Assembly: GCF_900312815.1 (NCBI RefSeq)
Contig: NZ_OMPE01000009.1
Span: forward strand, 868,001 to 932,000
Direction: 5' to 3'
Source: Aquimarina sp. AU474
GTDB taxonomy: Bacteria; Bacteroidota; Bacteroidia; Flavobacteriales; Flavobacteriaceae
DNA: 64,000 bases
Shown: positions 43,779 to 52,195 of the stretch, in pieces
How the letters are laid out: the number at the start of each line of letters is the position of its first letter
Numbering within the stretch: position 1 is the first letter of the stretch
Made by a program: the position numbers and the translations under genes
The notes under the pieces: generated by a model
The model's database searches: none
Seen by the model: the letters and a program-made list of their open reading frames with translations, nothing else
What the model was told of the DNA's origin: nothing

Positions 43779-44261
43779 TTAATTGTTAACGATAACTGCC
43801 TTCCACTTTTGACTATAATTAGCACCAGTGTTTTTGTTATACATTTGGAATCCAATTCTCCACAAGGCACTATTATTATTTCCGAACTTTGGAAATTTTG
43901 CAGTAACAGTACTTGGTTGATTGGTATAGGTTTTTTTGTGTTTCCAAGAACCGCCAGACCATACTTGAAAGCGTACTTTAAATCTCCTTAAAGCACTCGG
44001 AACAGCATTTTGTTCTGCCTGAGTCAAGATATAACTATAGGTTTCACTATCATATGCTTCTATATTAGCATTACCATAAATTCCTGGAGCCAATCCAATA
44101 ACAATAAAATCTTTGTTATCTATTGTTTCTACAAGCTCAACAACATCTTTTTGTTCTAATGCCAACGTCTCATCCGATTCGGCAAGATCTGATTTACTAC
44201 AGGATACTATTAATAATCCAAAAAGTAAAAATACTAGGTGTTTGATTTTTTGTGTTTTCAT
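43779..44261 (-). CDS. Lipoprotein, unrecognised
   Basis: A 160-residue lipoprotein: signal with lipobox LIVSC (Cys about residue 21), an acidic linker (about 24-45) and a C-terminal beta-rich domain (about 50-160) with many aromatics (RFQVWSGGSWKHKKTY, then WRIGFQMYNKN). I do not recognise the family. It is divergent from two further lipoprotein genes on the right, with a hairpin-rich 260-base gap between them. Confidence 0.75.
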   Translation of the reverse strand: MKTQKIKHLVFLLFGLLIVSCSKSDLAESDETLALEQKDVVELVETIDNKDFIVIGLAPGIYGNANIEAYDSETYSYILTQAEQNAVPSALRRFKVRFQVWSGGSWKHKKTYTNQPSTVTAKFPKFGNNNSALWRIGFQMYNKNTGANYSQKWKAVIVNN

Positions 44262-44314
44262 ATTGTAATATTATTTGGTTTATGATGCTAATGTATACGG
44301 ACATGAGAGCGAAG

Positions 44315-44355
44315 AAGTCCGAATAGTTTGAATTTCAAACAATCTGGACTTTTTT
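44315..44355 (+). other. Orphan hairpin with T-run in a divergent gap
   Basis: AAGTCCGAATAGTTTGAA pairs with TTCAAACAATCTGGACTT (two mismatches and a wobble; perfect inner 7-base stem around a single T), followed by TTTTT. It looks like a rightward terminator, yet no rightward gene precedes it. Confidence 0.55.
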
Positions 44356-44420
44356 AGGGTTTTTTACCCGTTTAAGTAGAGTTTAAATCCTTAAAAAAAG
44401 AAGGTTTTACCATATAATAA

Positions 44421-44437
44421 TCTGTTTTTCAAACAGA
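44421..44437. promoter_or_regulatory. Inverted repeat, candidate operator
   Basis: TCTGTTT-TTC-AAACAGA, a perfect 7-base inverted repeat directly touching the upstream side of a TATATTTG promoter element; in this position a bound repressor would cover the promoter spacer. Confidence 0.5.
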
Positions 44438-44445
44438 TATATTTG
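44438..44445 (+). promoter_or_regulatory. Promoter -7 element (TATATTTG) for a small lipoprotein gene
   Basis: Exact TAnnTTTG, 78 bases upstream of ATG 44523. Confidence 0.5.
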
Positions 44446-44522
44446 TATTGTACTGCTTTTTAATAAGCAAGATGATTTTAAAATTATAATAGAGTGTATA
44501 ACAATAAATAAGAAGAGAAAGG

Positions 44523-44720
44523 ATGGAAAATAGGGTAATAGTAAAAAGGTTTGTATTGGTGATGCTACTTTTATTTCTTATTGCATCATGTGAGCAACCC
44601 AATGGAGAAGATGAGTTTATAAACACTAATGACATAGAGAGTTTTGAGGAAGATGCAAAGAAATTTGAAGCATATTTAATTAAAAATGAGTCACAGGAAA
44701 AAGCAATAAATACAGAGTAA
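44523..44720 (+). CDS. Small lipoprotein, unrecognised
   Basis: A 65-residue lipoprotein with a strong signal (VKRFVLVMLLLFLIASC, Cys about 23) and an acidic, helical tail rich in Glu and Lys. A purine-rich GAAGAGAAAGG just before the ATG resembles a ribosome-binding site, unusual for this organism. Function unknown. It precedes another lipoprotein gene in the same direction by 142 bases. Confidence 0.72.
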   Translation: MENRVIVKRFVLVMLLLFLIASCEQPNGEDEFINTNDIESFEEDAKKFEAYLIKNESQEKAINTE

Positions 44721-44862
44721 TATATATGGGTTGATTTCTTTTATATCAATCGAAAACTGTTTTCTGTTAGTTTAAAAAGATGATCCATCAATTCTGCAAT
44801 ATGAAACGGTGGACCAAGAGTTACATTTATCCAATAATTCATACATCTTTTAAACTAAAAAA

Positions 44863-45621
44863 ATGAAAAAACGAAGTGATTTTAAAAAACTAACAGTATT
44901 GATATTATGTTTTTTAGGCATGATATCTTGTGAGGAATCAGAATCAGACGCGCAAATTGTTGAAGCTATAGATCTGGAGGGTTTTATGAGCACAACAGGG
45001 AATAGTAATACTACCTTTACAGTAGAAGATCCATCCAAAGCAACACACCCAATAATTCATATGAGTTTTGGAGCCGATGTGAGTAAAGAGGAAGCTTCTA
45101 TCAAATTTGATGAAGCTATTGCAAAATATCATAGTAAAAATAATAATGAAAATAAAGGACCAGTTTTTTCTGGTCCCACTAAACCATGGTATTACAGAGT
45201 GATTACTATAACAGGTAAATATCAAGATACTGGCTCTAATCATTGTGGTACCGATGGATCCGTAAGGCTTGATGTTGCTTTTAATACCGATGCTGGAGAA
45301 ATAGTTAAACATAATATGAAATTAGACAACCCAGGAAATGATAGAGAAGAAGGTGCTTGGGATTACTATTATCTAGGATTGAATCTACCATATGATATTA
45401 ATTGGATAGAGGTTCATGCAGCTTTACTTAGATTAAAAGGAACAGATGGTTGGTTTGTAAAAGAGATTAATCTAAGGTCTACTGAGGAGGATGCTGAGAA
45501 TTATACAGTTTTGACTTCAAGGCCTCAATTATGGTTAGATAGTAGTGAAGGTAATCTTTGGGATAGTTTCCATACTGGCGACCATGAAACTACGAACAAA
45601 GGAGGGAGATACGATTTTTAA
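44863..45621 (+). CDS. Lipoprotein with a possible PLAT-like beta-sandwich
   Basis: A 252-residue lipoprotein; lipobox GMISC (Cys about 23). After an acidic linker, residues about 105-205 (YRVITITGKYQDTG, then CGTDGSVRLDVAFNTDAGE and GWFVKEINLR) recall the PLAT/LH2 pattern of strand-TG-x-x-GTD-V-strand, with a final W and E-I-N-L strand. This is a suggestion from pattern alone. The tail is rich in Trp and acidic residues. It belongs to the three-lipoprotein cluster and ends at a strong terminator. Confidence 0.75.
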   Translation: MKKRSDFKKLTVLILCFLGMISCEESESDAQIVEAIDLEGFMSTTGNSNTTFTVEDPSKATHPIIHMSFGADVSKEEASIKFDEAIAKYHSKNNNENKGPVFSGPTKPWYYRVITITGKYQDTGSNHCGTDGSVRLDVAFNTDAGEIVKHNMKLDNPGNDREEGAWDYYYLGLNLPYDINWIEVHAALLRLKGTDGWFVKEINLRSTEEDAENYTVLTSRPQLWLDSSEGNLWDSFHTGDHETTNKGGRYDF

Positions 45622-45649
45622 TTCGTTATCAAATAGATAAGTTATCATT

Positions 45650-45685
45650 AAAAGGCAGAAAAACAATATTGTTTTTCTGCCTTTT
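45650..45685. terminator. Bidirectional terminator, 36-base perfect palindrome
   Basis: AAAAGGCAGAAAAACAAT followed directly by its reverse complement ATTGTTTTTCTGCCTTTT, between convergent genes. Confidence 0.88.
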
Positions 45686-45693
45686 CATTCGTT

Positions 45694-46662
45694 TTAGTTT
45701 AGCTTTAACCGCACAGATACAGGAAAATGATCACTATATCCACCTTTATACTTTCTTCCTACATAGGTTCTAAAAGGGGTTCCTTTATAGCGGCCTTTAT
45801 AAATTTTTAGAAAGTCATCATCAAAGATTGAAGCATCAGAAAAACTATGTTTTCCTTTTTCGTATTTATGAAAATTATGACTAAAAATTATCTGATCAAA
45901 TAAATTCCATTGTCCTCTATAACTTGTACTACCATTATAGCGAGTTAGTAATTTTTCCATTGGATTAAATAGATCGTTTCGAACCAAGTTTTTAATACTT
46001 TCACTAGAGGGGTCATCGTTAAAATCACCCATAATAATGATTTTAGCATCTTCATTTTGTGAAGTAATTTGTGAGATTATCTCACGGTTTTTTTCGGCTG
46101 CGGCCACTCGTTTATACGATGTGAGTTCTGCTCCATCACGTCTCGAAGGCCAGTGATTAACAAGGATATGAACTTCTTCATTATTTAAGATACCCGTTAC
46201 CCATAAAATATCACGCGTATAATCCCTGTCGCCCCTTTGACTATCTATTAGCACAGGGATACTCTCTGAGTGCAACACTTCGAAAAATTGTTTTTGATAT
46301 AATAATCCTACATCTATTCCTCTCTCATCAGGAGAATCATAGTGCACAATTCCATAATTTTTGTGCTTTAAATGCTTAGACCCAGCAAGATCCTCTAACA
46401 CTTTTTTATTTTCTATTTCGGCTACGCCCACTAGTATGGGAGCCTTTCTAGTTTTTAAAAATCCAATATTAGAAATTACGGTGCCTAGTTTAAAAATTTT
46501 CTTTTCATATTTTTTGAGATTCCATGATTTTTCAGAATCAGGCAAAAAATCGTTATCCAATGTATAGGGGTCGTCAGTAGTGTCGAACAAATTTTCGAGA
46601 TTATAAAATGCTACGGTATAATGATCTGTATCTTTTTTACGATAATAATTTTTATTGGCCAT
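45694..46662 (-). CDS. Cytoplasmic EEP-family phosphodiesterase/phosphatase (paralogue)
   Basis: A 322-residue endonuclease/exonuclease/phosphatase domain protein with FYNLENLFD, AEIEN, GIDVGLLYQ, NHWPSRRDG, MGDFNDDP and SDHFPV. It is clearly related to the exported protein at 24575-25642 through most of its length, but it starts MANKNYYRKKDTD with no signal peptide, so it should stay in the cytoplasm. Substrate unknown. It is divergent from hflX. Confidence 0.9.
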   Translation of the reverse strand: MANKNYYRKKDTDHYTVAFYNLENLFDTTDDPYTLDNDFLPDSEKSWNLKKYEKKIFKLGTVISNIGFLKTRKAPILVGVAEIENKKVLEDLAGSKHLKHKNYGIVHYDSPDERGIDVGLLYQKQFFEVLHSESIPVLIDSQRGDRDYTRDILWVTGILNNEEVHILVNHWPSRRDGAELTSYKRVAAAEKNREIISQITSQNEDAKIIIMGDFNDDPSSESIKNLVRNDLFNPMEKLLTRYNGSTSYRGQWNLFDQIIFSHNFHKYEKGKHSFSDASIFDDDFLKIYKGRYKGTPFRTYVGRKYKGGYSDHFPVSVRLKLN

Positions 46663-46720
46663 AGTATTTGATTTTTATAATAAACCCTTTTGGATATAAG
46701 TAGCGGCTATATAATTGTTG

Positions 46721-46728
46721 TACTTTTG
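46721..46728 (+). promoter_or_regulatory. Promoter -7 element (TACTTTTG) for hflX
   Basis: Exact TAnnTTTG, 57 bases before ATG 46786. Confidence 0.5.
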
Positions 46729-46785
46729 TATATTCGATTAAAGGCACAATATAATAAATTAAGAGGAAGAAGATAATCTAAGTTA

Positions 46786-47994
46786 ATGTTAGAAAGGAAG
46801 GAAATAGCATACGAAAAGACGGTATTAATAGGAATTATTACCAAAAACCAAGACGAAGATAAGCTTAATGAGTTTTTGGATGAATTAGAGTTTCTTACCT
46901 ATACTGCCGGTGGAGAAGTGGTTAAACGATTCACCCAAAAAATGGATATGCCCAATTCTAAAACTTTTATCGGTACCGGTAAAATGGAGGATGTAAGAGC
47001 TTATGTAGAGCAACATGAAATAGGCACTGTAGTTTTTGATGATGAGTTATCACCTGCCCAACTTCGAAATATTGAGCGAATTCTTAAAGCCAAGATCATT
47101 GATCGAACAAATTTGATTCTCGACATTTTTGCACAACGAGCACAAACCAGTTACGCTCGTACACAGGTAGAATTGGCGCAATATCAATATTTATTACCGC
47201 GACTAACAGGATTATGGACGCACTTAGAACGTCAACGAGGAGGGATAGGAATGCGTGGTCCTGGAGAAACTGAAATAGAAACTGACCGCCGTATTGTTAG
47301 AGACCGTATTTCTTTACTGAAGAAAAAATTGCTGACTATTGATAAACAAATGGCGACCCAAAGAGGTAATCGAGGCAAACTGGTTCGAATAGCACTTGTA
47401 GGGTATACAAATGTTGGTAAATCTACGTTGATGAATGTTATTGCAAAAAGTAAAGTGTTTGCCGAGAACAAACTTTTTGCTACGCTAGATACTACCGTAA
47501 GAAAAGTGGTTATTGGTAATCTACCATTTTTGTTAAGTGATACGGTAGGGTTTATTAGAAAATTACCTACACAGCTTGTAGAGAGTTTTAAAAGTACGCT
47601 TGATGAGGTTAGAGAAGCTGATTTATTATTGCATGTTGTAGATATTTCTCATTCTCAATTTGAAGACCATATCGAATCTGTAAACAAGATTTTGAGCGAG
47701 ATCGATTGTACAAATAAAGCGACGATCATGGTTTTTAATAAAATTGATGCGTATACTCATGAAACTATTGAGACGGATGATTTAATAACCGAGAAAACTA
47801 AGGCACATTATACATTAGAAGAGTGGAAACAAACTTGGATGAGTAAAATAGGAGATAATGCATTATTCATATCTGCTATTAACAAGGAAAATATAGATGA
47901 GTTTAGAAAACGTGTGTATAAAGAGGTACGAGATATTCATGTCACCCGTTTTCCATATAATAATTTTTTGTATCCTGAAATTGTAGAGGAGTAA
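46786..47994 (+). CDS. hflX: Ribosome-associated GTPase HflX
   Basis: HflX binds and splits stalled or hibernating 70S ribosomes. The N-terminal domain (about 10-190) carries GGIGMRGPGETEIE near 152-165; the G domain starts with the P-loop GYTNVGKST (206-214), has DTVGFIRKLP (G3 region) and NKID (G4). Length 402 is normal. It appears monocistronic. Confidence 0.96.
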   Translation: MLERKEIAYEKTVLIGIITKNQDEDKLNEFLDELEFLTYTAGGEVVKRFTQKMDMPNSKTFIGTGKMEDVRAYVEQHEIGTVVFDDELSPAQLRNIERILKAKIIDRTNLILDIFAQRAQTSYARTQVELAQYQYLLPRLTGLWTHLERQRGGIGMRGPGETEIETDRRIVRDRISLLKKKLLTIDKQMATQRGNRGKLVRIALVGYTNVGKSTLMNVIAKSKVFAENKLFATLDTTVRKVVIGNLPFLLSDTVGFIRKLPTQLVESFKSTLDEVREADLLLHVVDISHSQFEDHIESVNKILSEIDCTNKATIMVFNKIDAYTHETIETDDLITEKTKAHYTLEEWKQTWMSKIGDNALFISAINKENIDEFRKRVYKEVRDIHVTRFPYNNFLYPEIVEE

Positions 47995-47996
47995 AC

Positions 47997-49028
47997 TTAA
48001 AACTGATAATTAAGTCCTAATCCAATGATTTCTCTTATTTGAAAACCACCTGTGGCATTGTCATCATAAATCGCCTGAAAAGCAAAGTTGCCTGTAATAT
48101 ATTTGTTGACCACCAAATTAATGTTTAAAGTATAGTCTAAATCAATATTTGCAGGATCTTCGATATAATTAGAGTATAGATTAAGTAAGTTTTCCATGGT
48201 GACATTCTTCAATAATTTAAATTTGGCATAGGCCGCCAGAGAACCACCAAATTCAAACCTAGAACTTTTTCCTGCATCCACGCCAAAATAATCACCATCA
48301 ACATAGCCTTCGGTACTGGTAAACTGATCGTCGACAAAAATAATACGAGTGGTTACTGGTGCAATATTTATATTTAAATTGTCGCTTTTTTTCCATAATA
48401 AACCTGGACCGATTTGTATAAAGGCGGGAGAGAAAAAATGAGTTTCTTCGGTACGAATTGTTTCTTCGGTATCAGGGTCTTTACTAAAACGATACCCTTT
48501 GGCAAATTGAGATCTAAAATTCACAAAAAGAGAGTAGTTCCAAAAGCCTTGGCCAATACGTTGTCCCAATCTAGAATTAAACTCTATACGGTCATTGGTT
48601 TTACGAGCAAAATCTTCACCTCGCAAAAAGGTTAAACCATAGTCGGCCAAAATTTTGTTATCCCACGTTAGGCTTTTCTTTTTATAATTAAACTCATAAT
48701 TAAGCACTGCGTTACCGGCAACATTTGATGTTCCCCCACCTTGCCAATCAAAATTAAATGCAGATTGATTAAATAGCAAAGAAAACTTACCCTTGTTTTT
48801 CCAGCCAACCTGTTCTTCTTCTTTTGGTTTTTTGGGAGCGATCTCTTTTAGTTTTTCTTTAAGGATCATTATGTTTAAGGCGCTAGGAGTATTTTTTAAT
48901 ATACTATCCAAAGAACGCTTGAGATTTACCTGTATAGAATCTAGGTAGACAACTTTATCCCCTTTTTCCTGACCTGTTATCTTTGATATAGAAAATAATA
49001 AGAGAAGAGCCGGTAAAAAACTTTTCAT
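47997..49028 (-). CDS. DUF3078 outer-membrane-type protein (copy 1)
   Basis: A 343-residue exported protein starting MKSFLPALLLLFSISKITGQ. The mature part has a helical linker (about 40-75) and a DUF3078 beta-barrel-like domain (FNQSAFNFDWQGGGTSNVAG, then LTWDNKILADYGLT and FEFGGSLAAYAKF), ending in the aromatic residues LGLNYQF as in outer-membrane barrels. A perfect TAnnTTTG at 49056-49063 rules out the start at 49058. It is paralogous to the gene at 49662-50582. Confidence 0.88.
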   Translation of the reverse strand: MKSFLPALLLLFSISKITGQEKGDKVVYLDSIQVNLKRSLDSILKNTPSALNIMILKEKLKEIAPKKPKEEEQVGWKNKGKFSLLFNQSAFNFDWQGGGTSNVAGNAVLNYEFNYKKKSLTWDNKILADYGLTFLRGEDFARKTNDRIEFNSRLGQRIGQGFWNYSLFVNFRSQFAKGYRFSKDPDTEETIRTEETHFFSPAFIQIGPGLLWKKSDNLNINIAPVTTRIIFVDDQFTSTEGYVDGDYFGVDAGKSSRFEFGGSLAAYAKFKLLKNVTMENLLNLYSNYIEDPANIDLDYTLNINLVVNKYITGNFAFQAIYDDNATGGFQIREIIGLGLNYQF

Positions 49029-49055
49029 TTGATATTTTATTGCAGGGTAGAGGTG

Positions 49056-49063
49056 CAAAGATA
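49056..49063 (-). promoter_or_regulatory. Promoter -7 element (TATCTTTG) for DUF3078 copy 1
   Basis: Minus-strand TATCTTTG, exact TAnnTTTG, 28 bases before the start at 49028. Confidence 0.55.
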
Positions 49064-49162
49064 CAAGATGCTTTTAGCTTTTTCAAATGTCAAATTAATA
49101 GCAATAGAATAAGATTACATCTAATTACATTATATTCGTTATTTAACCATTACCCCACTGCA

Positions 49163-49606
49163 TTGGATACTATTAAAATTAAACTAATCAAAGCAAAAGA
49201 TAAGGATAAGAAGTTTTTGTTCGACTTACGAATAAAGACAATGGTAGAACATTTAGAAAATGCGGGAATATACCTATCAAATGACGAGCATAGATCTAGA
49301 GTAGATAAAGGGTTTGATGCTTCTTATATTATTATGCAATCTGATCAAAGAGTTGGTTTATTAAAGTGTTTCGAGAATGAAAAAGCATTTGAGATAGCGC
49401 AACTTCAAATATTACCAGAGTTTCAAGGAAAGGGAATCGGAAGAGAAGTAATATCTCAATTAATTATAAAAGCAGAGGCTGTAAAAAAAACATTGACCTT
49501 GAAAGTTTTAAAGAAAAACCCTGCCAGACATCTCTACGAAAGAATAGGGTTTACGATTATTGCACAAGATCGATATGAGTATGATATGATTTGGAATAAA
49601 ACATAA
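49163..49606 (+). CDS. GNAT family N-acetyltransferase
   Basis: A GNAT acetyltransferase with IAQLQILPEFQGKGIGREVISQLI (acetyl-CoA loop Q-x-x-G-x-G) and a final NPARHLYERIGFTI segment. The frame is open far upstream, but the family sequence begins at LDTIKIKLIKAKD, so I choose TTG 49163 (147 residues); TATATTCG at 49131-49138 may be its promoter. Substrate unknown. It lies between the two DUF3078 paralogues on the opposite strand. Confidence 0.82.
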   Translation: MDTIKIKLIKAKDKDKKFLFDLRIKTMVEHLENAGIYLSNDEHRSRVDKGFDASYIIMQSDQRVGLLKCFENEKAFEIAQLQILPEFQGKGIGREVISQLIIKAEAVKKTLTLKVLKKNPARHLYERIGFTIIAQDRYEYDMIWNKT

Positions 49607-49643
49607 AAAAAGCCCGTTTAGTAAATTTAAACGAGCTTTTTCG
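49607..49643. terminator. Bidirectional terminator
   Basis: AAAAAGCCCGTTTA and TAAACGAGCTTTTT pair with one internal mismatch around GTAAATT, between the convergent GNAT and DUF3078 genes. Confidence 0.75.
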
Positions 49644-49661
49644 TAGTGTTAATGTAGTGTA

Positions 49662-50582
49662 TTAAAATCCATAATTTACGCCTAGCCCAAATACTTCTCT
49701 AATCTGAAAAGCACCTATAGCATTGTCATCATATATGGCTTGAAAAGTTAAGTTGGTAGATAAATATTTGTTAATAGTCATTACGATATTCGCAGTATAA
49801 TCGATATCTACATTTTGTGGATCTTCAAGATAATTTGAGTACAAATTCAAAATGTTTTCCATAGATACGTTTTTCATAAGTTCAAATTTGGCATATGCAT
49901 TTACCGCAGCACCAAACTCAAATCTAAAAGAGTCATTAGCTTCTACTCCAAAGTATCCTCCAGCATCATTAAAAGCATCGATAGCTACCTGATCATTACC
50001 GACATCGGTAAAGTCACCATCTACAAAAATAAGTCTGGCTGTTGCAGGTGCAAAGTTTACTTTTAGATTATCATTTTTCTTCCAAAGCATACCAGGTCCA
50101 AGCTGTAAGTATGCAGGAGAAAAAATATGTGTAGTTTCTGTTCTGATCTCATTTCCGGCAGCATCTTCTCCAAACTCATAACCAGGTGCAAACTGTGTTC
50201 TAAAGTTTAAGAAAAATGAATAATACCAATTAGATTCTTTTATTTGTTTACCCACTAAAGAGTTAAACTCAAATCTATCATTAGTTTTACGAGTAAACTC
50301 TTGATCCTTTATTTTGGTTAAACCATAGTCGGCCAATATTTTATTGTCCCAGGTTAAATTTCCTTTACGATAGTTAAAATCATAAGAGATAGATAGGTTT
50401 CCAGCGATATTAGAAGTACCTCCACCAAGCCATTCGGCATTAAAAGCAGATTGGTTAAACAAGAGACCTATGTTTCCTGTTTTAGTCCAACCTTCTTTTG
50501 GAGCTTCATCTTTGGCTTCGTCCTGTGCAAATACAATTGTAGAACTAATTAATAGTACCACAGTTAATAATGTCTTTTTCAT
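49662..50582 (-). CDS. DUF3078 outer-membrane-type protein (copy 2)
   Basis: A 306-residue exported protein (signal MKKTLLTVVLLISSTIVFAQ). The DUF3078 domain repeats the pattern of copy 1 (FNQSAFNAEWLGGGTSNIAG, LTWDNKILADYGLT, FEFGAAVNAYAKF) but lacks its N-terminal helical linker; it also ends in an aromatic residue (GLGVNYGF). The pair arose by duplication. The function of DUF3078 is unknown. Confidence 0.9.
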   Translation of the reverse strand: MKKTLLTVVLLISSTIVFAQDEAKDEAPKEGWTKTGNIGLLFNQSAFNAEWLGGGTSNIAGNLSISYDFNYRKGNLTWDNKILADYGLTKIKDQEFTRKTNDRFEFNSLVGKQIKESNWYYSFFLNFRTQFAPGYEFGEDAAGNEIRTETTHIFSPAYLQLGPGMLWKKNDNLKVNFAPATARLIFVDGDFTDVGNDQVAIDAFNDAGGYFGVEANDSFRFEFGAAVNAYAKFELMKNVSMENILNLYSNYLEDPQNVDIDYTANIVMTINKYLSTNLTFQAIYDDNAIGAFQIREVFGLGVNYGF

Positions 50583-50815
50583 GTAATTGATAGTTTTAGA
50601 GTTGATCAGATACGTACTCTAGTCAAGAGGGGTAGATGCTAATAAATTTAAATTAACGTAATTGATTTTTAAATTTATCAGTACACTCAACCAAAATAAA
50701 TAATCTGTACAAAATTTATGTTGGCAAATATATTTTAAGAAACGTTTTTTGTGCTAGATAAAAGATATCAAGATCGTTTTTTTCGATAAAAAACAATATT
50801 AAACGACAAAAAGAA

Positions 50816-51325
50816 CTATTTGCGCTTATAAAGGGGTACCGAAGAGCATGCTTCTCCATACATAATGCTTTTGGCTACTGGTTGTAGTTTTTGAATTAAA
50901 GCAATGTAGGCACCTTCTGGAACAGGTTTGTTTGCACAACCTTTTATGATTAATAACTTATCTTGATAAGAAGAAACATCAAGCTTAGAGATAATATCGT
51001 TGTAGAGTATAGTTTCTAAGTTTTCTAGAGAACCCACAACAATTTTTTTGGTATAAGGAATTAACGAGCTGGTTAGTAAAAGATATGCCCAACCAGGAAT
51101 AATGGCATCTGTAGAACAAGTTAATGCCACATATTGATTTTGATGTTGACTCCAATCATATGACTCTGCTTGTTTTCTAAAATCTTTTTCGCGTAAAATT
51201 AAACCTTCATACAACCAATCTTTGATGTCAAAAATCAATCTTTCACCTTGCGGATAGTGATCTTCTAGATCAAAAGTGATAAGGTTTTTGTTATTTGCGA
51301 TTCTATTTACAATTTCTTCTGCCAT
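50816..51325 (-). CDS. DUF2480 family protein
   Basis: A 169-residue protein matching DUF2480 of Bacteroidota (IVNRIANNKNLITFDLEDHYP at the start and GCANKPVPEGAYIALIQKL near the end). Three Cys lie at about 103?, 139 and 160 by eye, positions approximate. The family is consistently found with SUF genes, so a role in iron-sulfur metabolism is likely but unproven. Its start overlaps the thioesterase stop by one base (TAATG), placing it last in the sufE operon. Confidence 0.85.
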   Translation of the reverse strand: MAEEIVNRIANNKNLITFDLEDHYPQGERLIFDIKDWLYEGLILREKDFRKQAESYDWSQHQNQYVALTCSTDAIIPGWAYLLLTSSLIPYTKKIVVGSLENLETILYNDIISKLDVSSYQDKLLIIKGCANKPVPEGAYIALIQKLQPVAKSIMYGEACSSVPLYKRK

Positions 51326-51771
51326 TACCGATATCCTATTTTTTCAGATAATTCAATTTTACTTTTCGAAAAATTTCCAGTTCCAAATGCTATTTCTTTT
51401 CCATCTTCATTGTATAAAGTAGATTCTGCTACATAAAGGTTTCTGGATTTAAACTTTACTTTTCCTATTGCCGTTATAACACCCTTATTGACTGGTCTAA
51501 TCAAGTTAATATTAAACGATGTTGTGAGCACAAAGGCATCTTTAACAATCGAGTTAACTGCAAAAAAGGCGGCATCATCGAGCAATTTAAAATATACAGA
51601 ACCATGAATAGCTCCTAGCGCATGAAAGTATTTATCAACTATTTCAAGCTTAATTTGAGCCATTTCTTCAGATATTTTAACTGCTGTAGTATCAAATATC
51701 TTTGTATTAATATTGGCCTGCAAATACATTCTTTCTAATTTGTCGTAATGTTCTTGATTCATGTTTTGCAT
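51325..51771 (-). CDS. PaaI-type hotdog thioesterase
   Basis: A 148-residue hotdog-fold acyl-CoA thioesterase with GAIHGSVYFKLLDDAAFFAVNS (HG loop and catalytic Asp region) and a second sheet ending in GTGNFSKSK. The upstream frame continues to a TTG at 51804, but the ATGs at 51771 or 51762 are better starts. The substrate is unknown. It sits between the SufT-like gene and DUF2480 and is coupled to both. Confidence 0.85.
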   Translation of the reverse strand: MQNMNQEHYDKLERMYLQANINTKIFDTTAVKISEEMAQIKLEIVDKYFHALGAIHGSVYFKLLDDAAFFAVNSIVKDAFVLTTSFNINLIRPVNKGVITAIGKVKFKSRNLYVAESTLYNEDGKEIAFGTGNFSKSKIELSEKIGYR

Positions 51772-51820
51772 GTTAAGAAAATACCGTTCTGAACTTTTGA
51801 ACAATAGTTTTATTGTATAA

Positions 51821-52147
51821 TTAGAGCATACCGAGTTCTAGTTTTGCCTCTTCGCTCATTAGATCTTGAGACCAAGGTGGATCAAAAGTAAGTTCCATCT
51901 CGACATCATTTACTGCATTAAGAGACTTTACTTTTTCTCTTATCTCTTCGGGTAATGATTCTGCAACTGGACAATTAGGAGATGTAAGCGTCATTAAGAT
52001 TTTTACATCGTAATCCTCATTAACAAATACGTCATAAATTAGTCCTAGTTCATATATATCTACAGGAATTTCAGGATCATAAATAGTTTTTAATACTCTT
52101 ACAATCTTTTCTCCAAGTTCATTAGTATCTATGGCTGTATCACTCAT
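51821..52147 (-). CDS. sufT: SufT-like MIP18/DUF59 iron-sulfur assembly factor
   Basis: A 108-residue protein of the MIP18 (DUF59) family with IYDPEIPVDIYELGLIYD at 22-39 and the conserved Cys59 in TSPNCPVAE. SufT helps in maturation or delivery of Fe-S clusters. It lies in the sufE operon (48 bases after sufE), matching the SUF context. Confidence 0.92.
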   Translation of the reverse strand: MSDTAIDTNELGEKIVRVLKTIYDPEIPVDIYELGLIYDVFVNEDYDVKILMTLTSPNCPVAESLPEEIREKVKSLNAVNDVEMELTFDPPWSQDLMSEEAKLELGML

Positions 52148-52195
52148 TTTTTTAAATTTTAGTCGGCTTCAATCTATGTTGCCTAACAATATATA

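Noticed and set aside
45650..45685. 36-base perfect palindrome considered as a mobile-element end or att site
   Set aside because: It has A and T ends and lies exactly between convergent genes, like the other bidirectional terminators here; no transposase or integrase is near.
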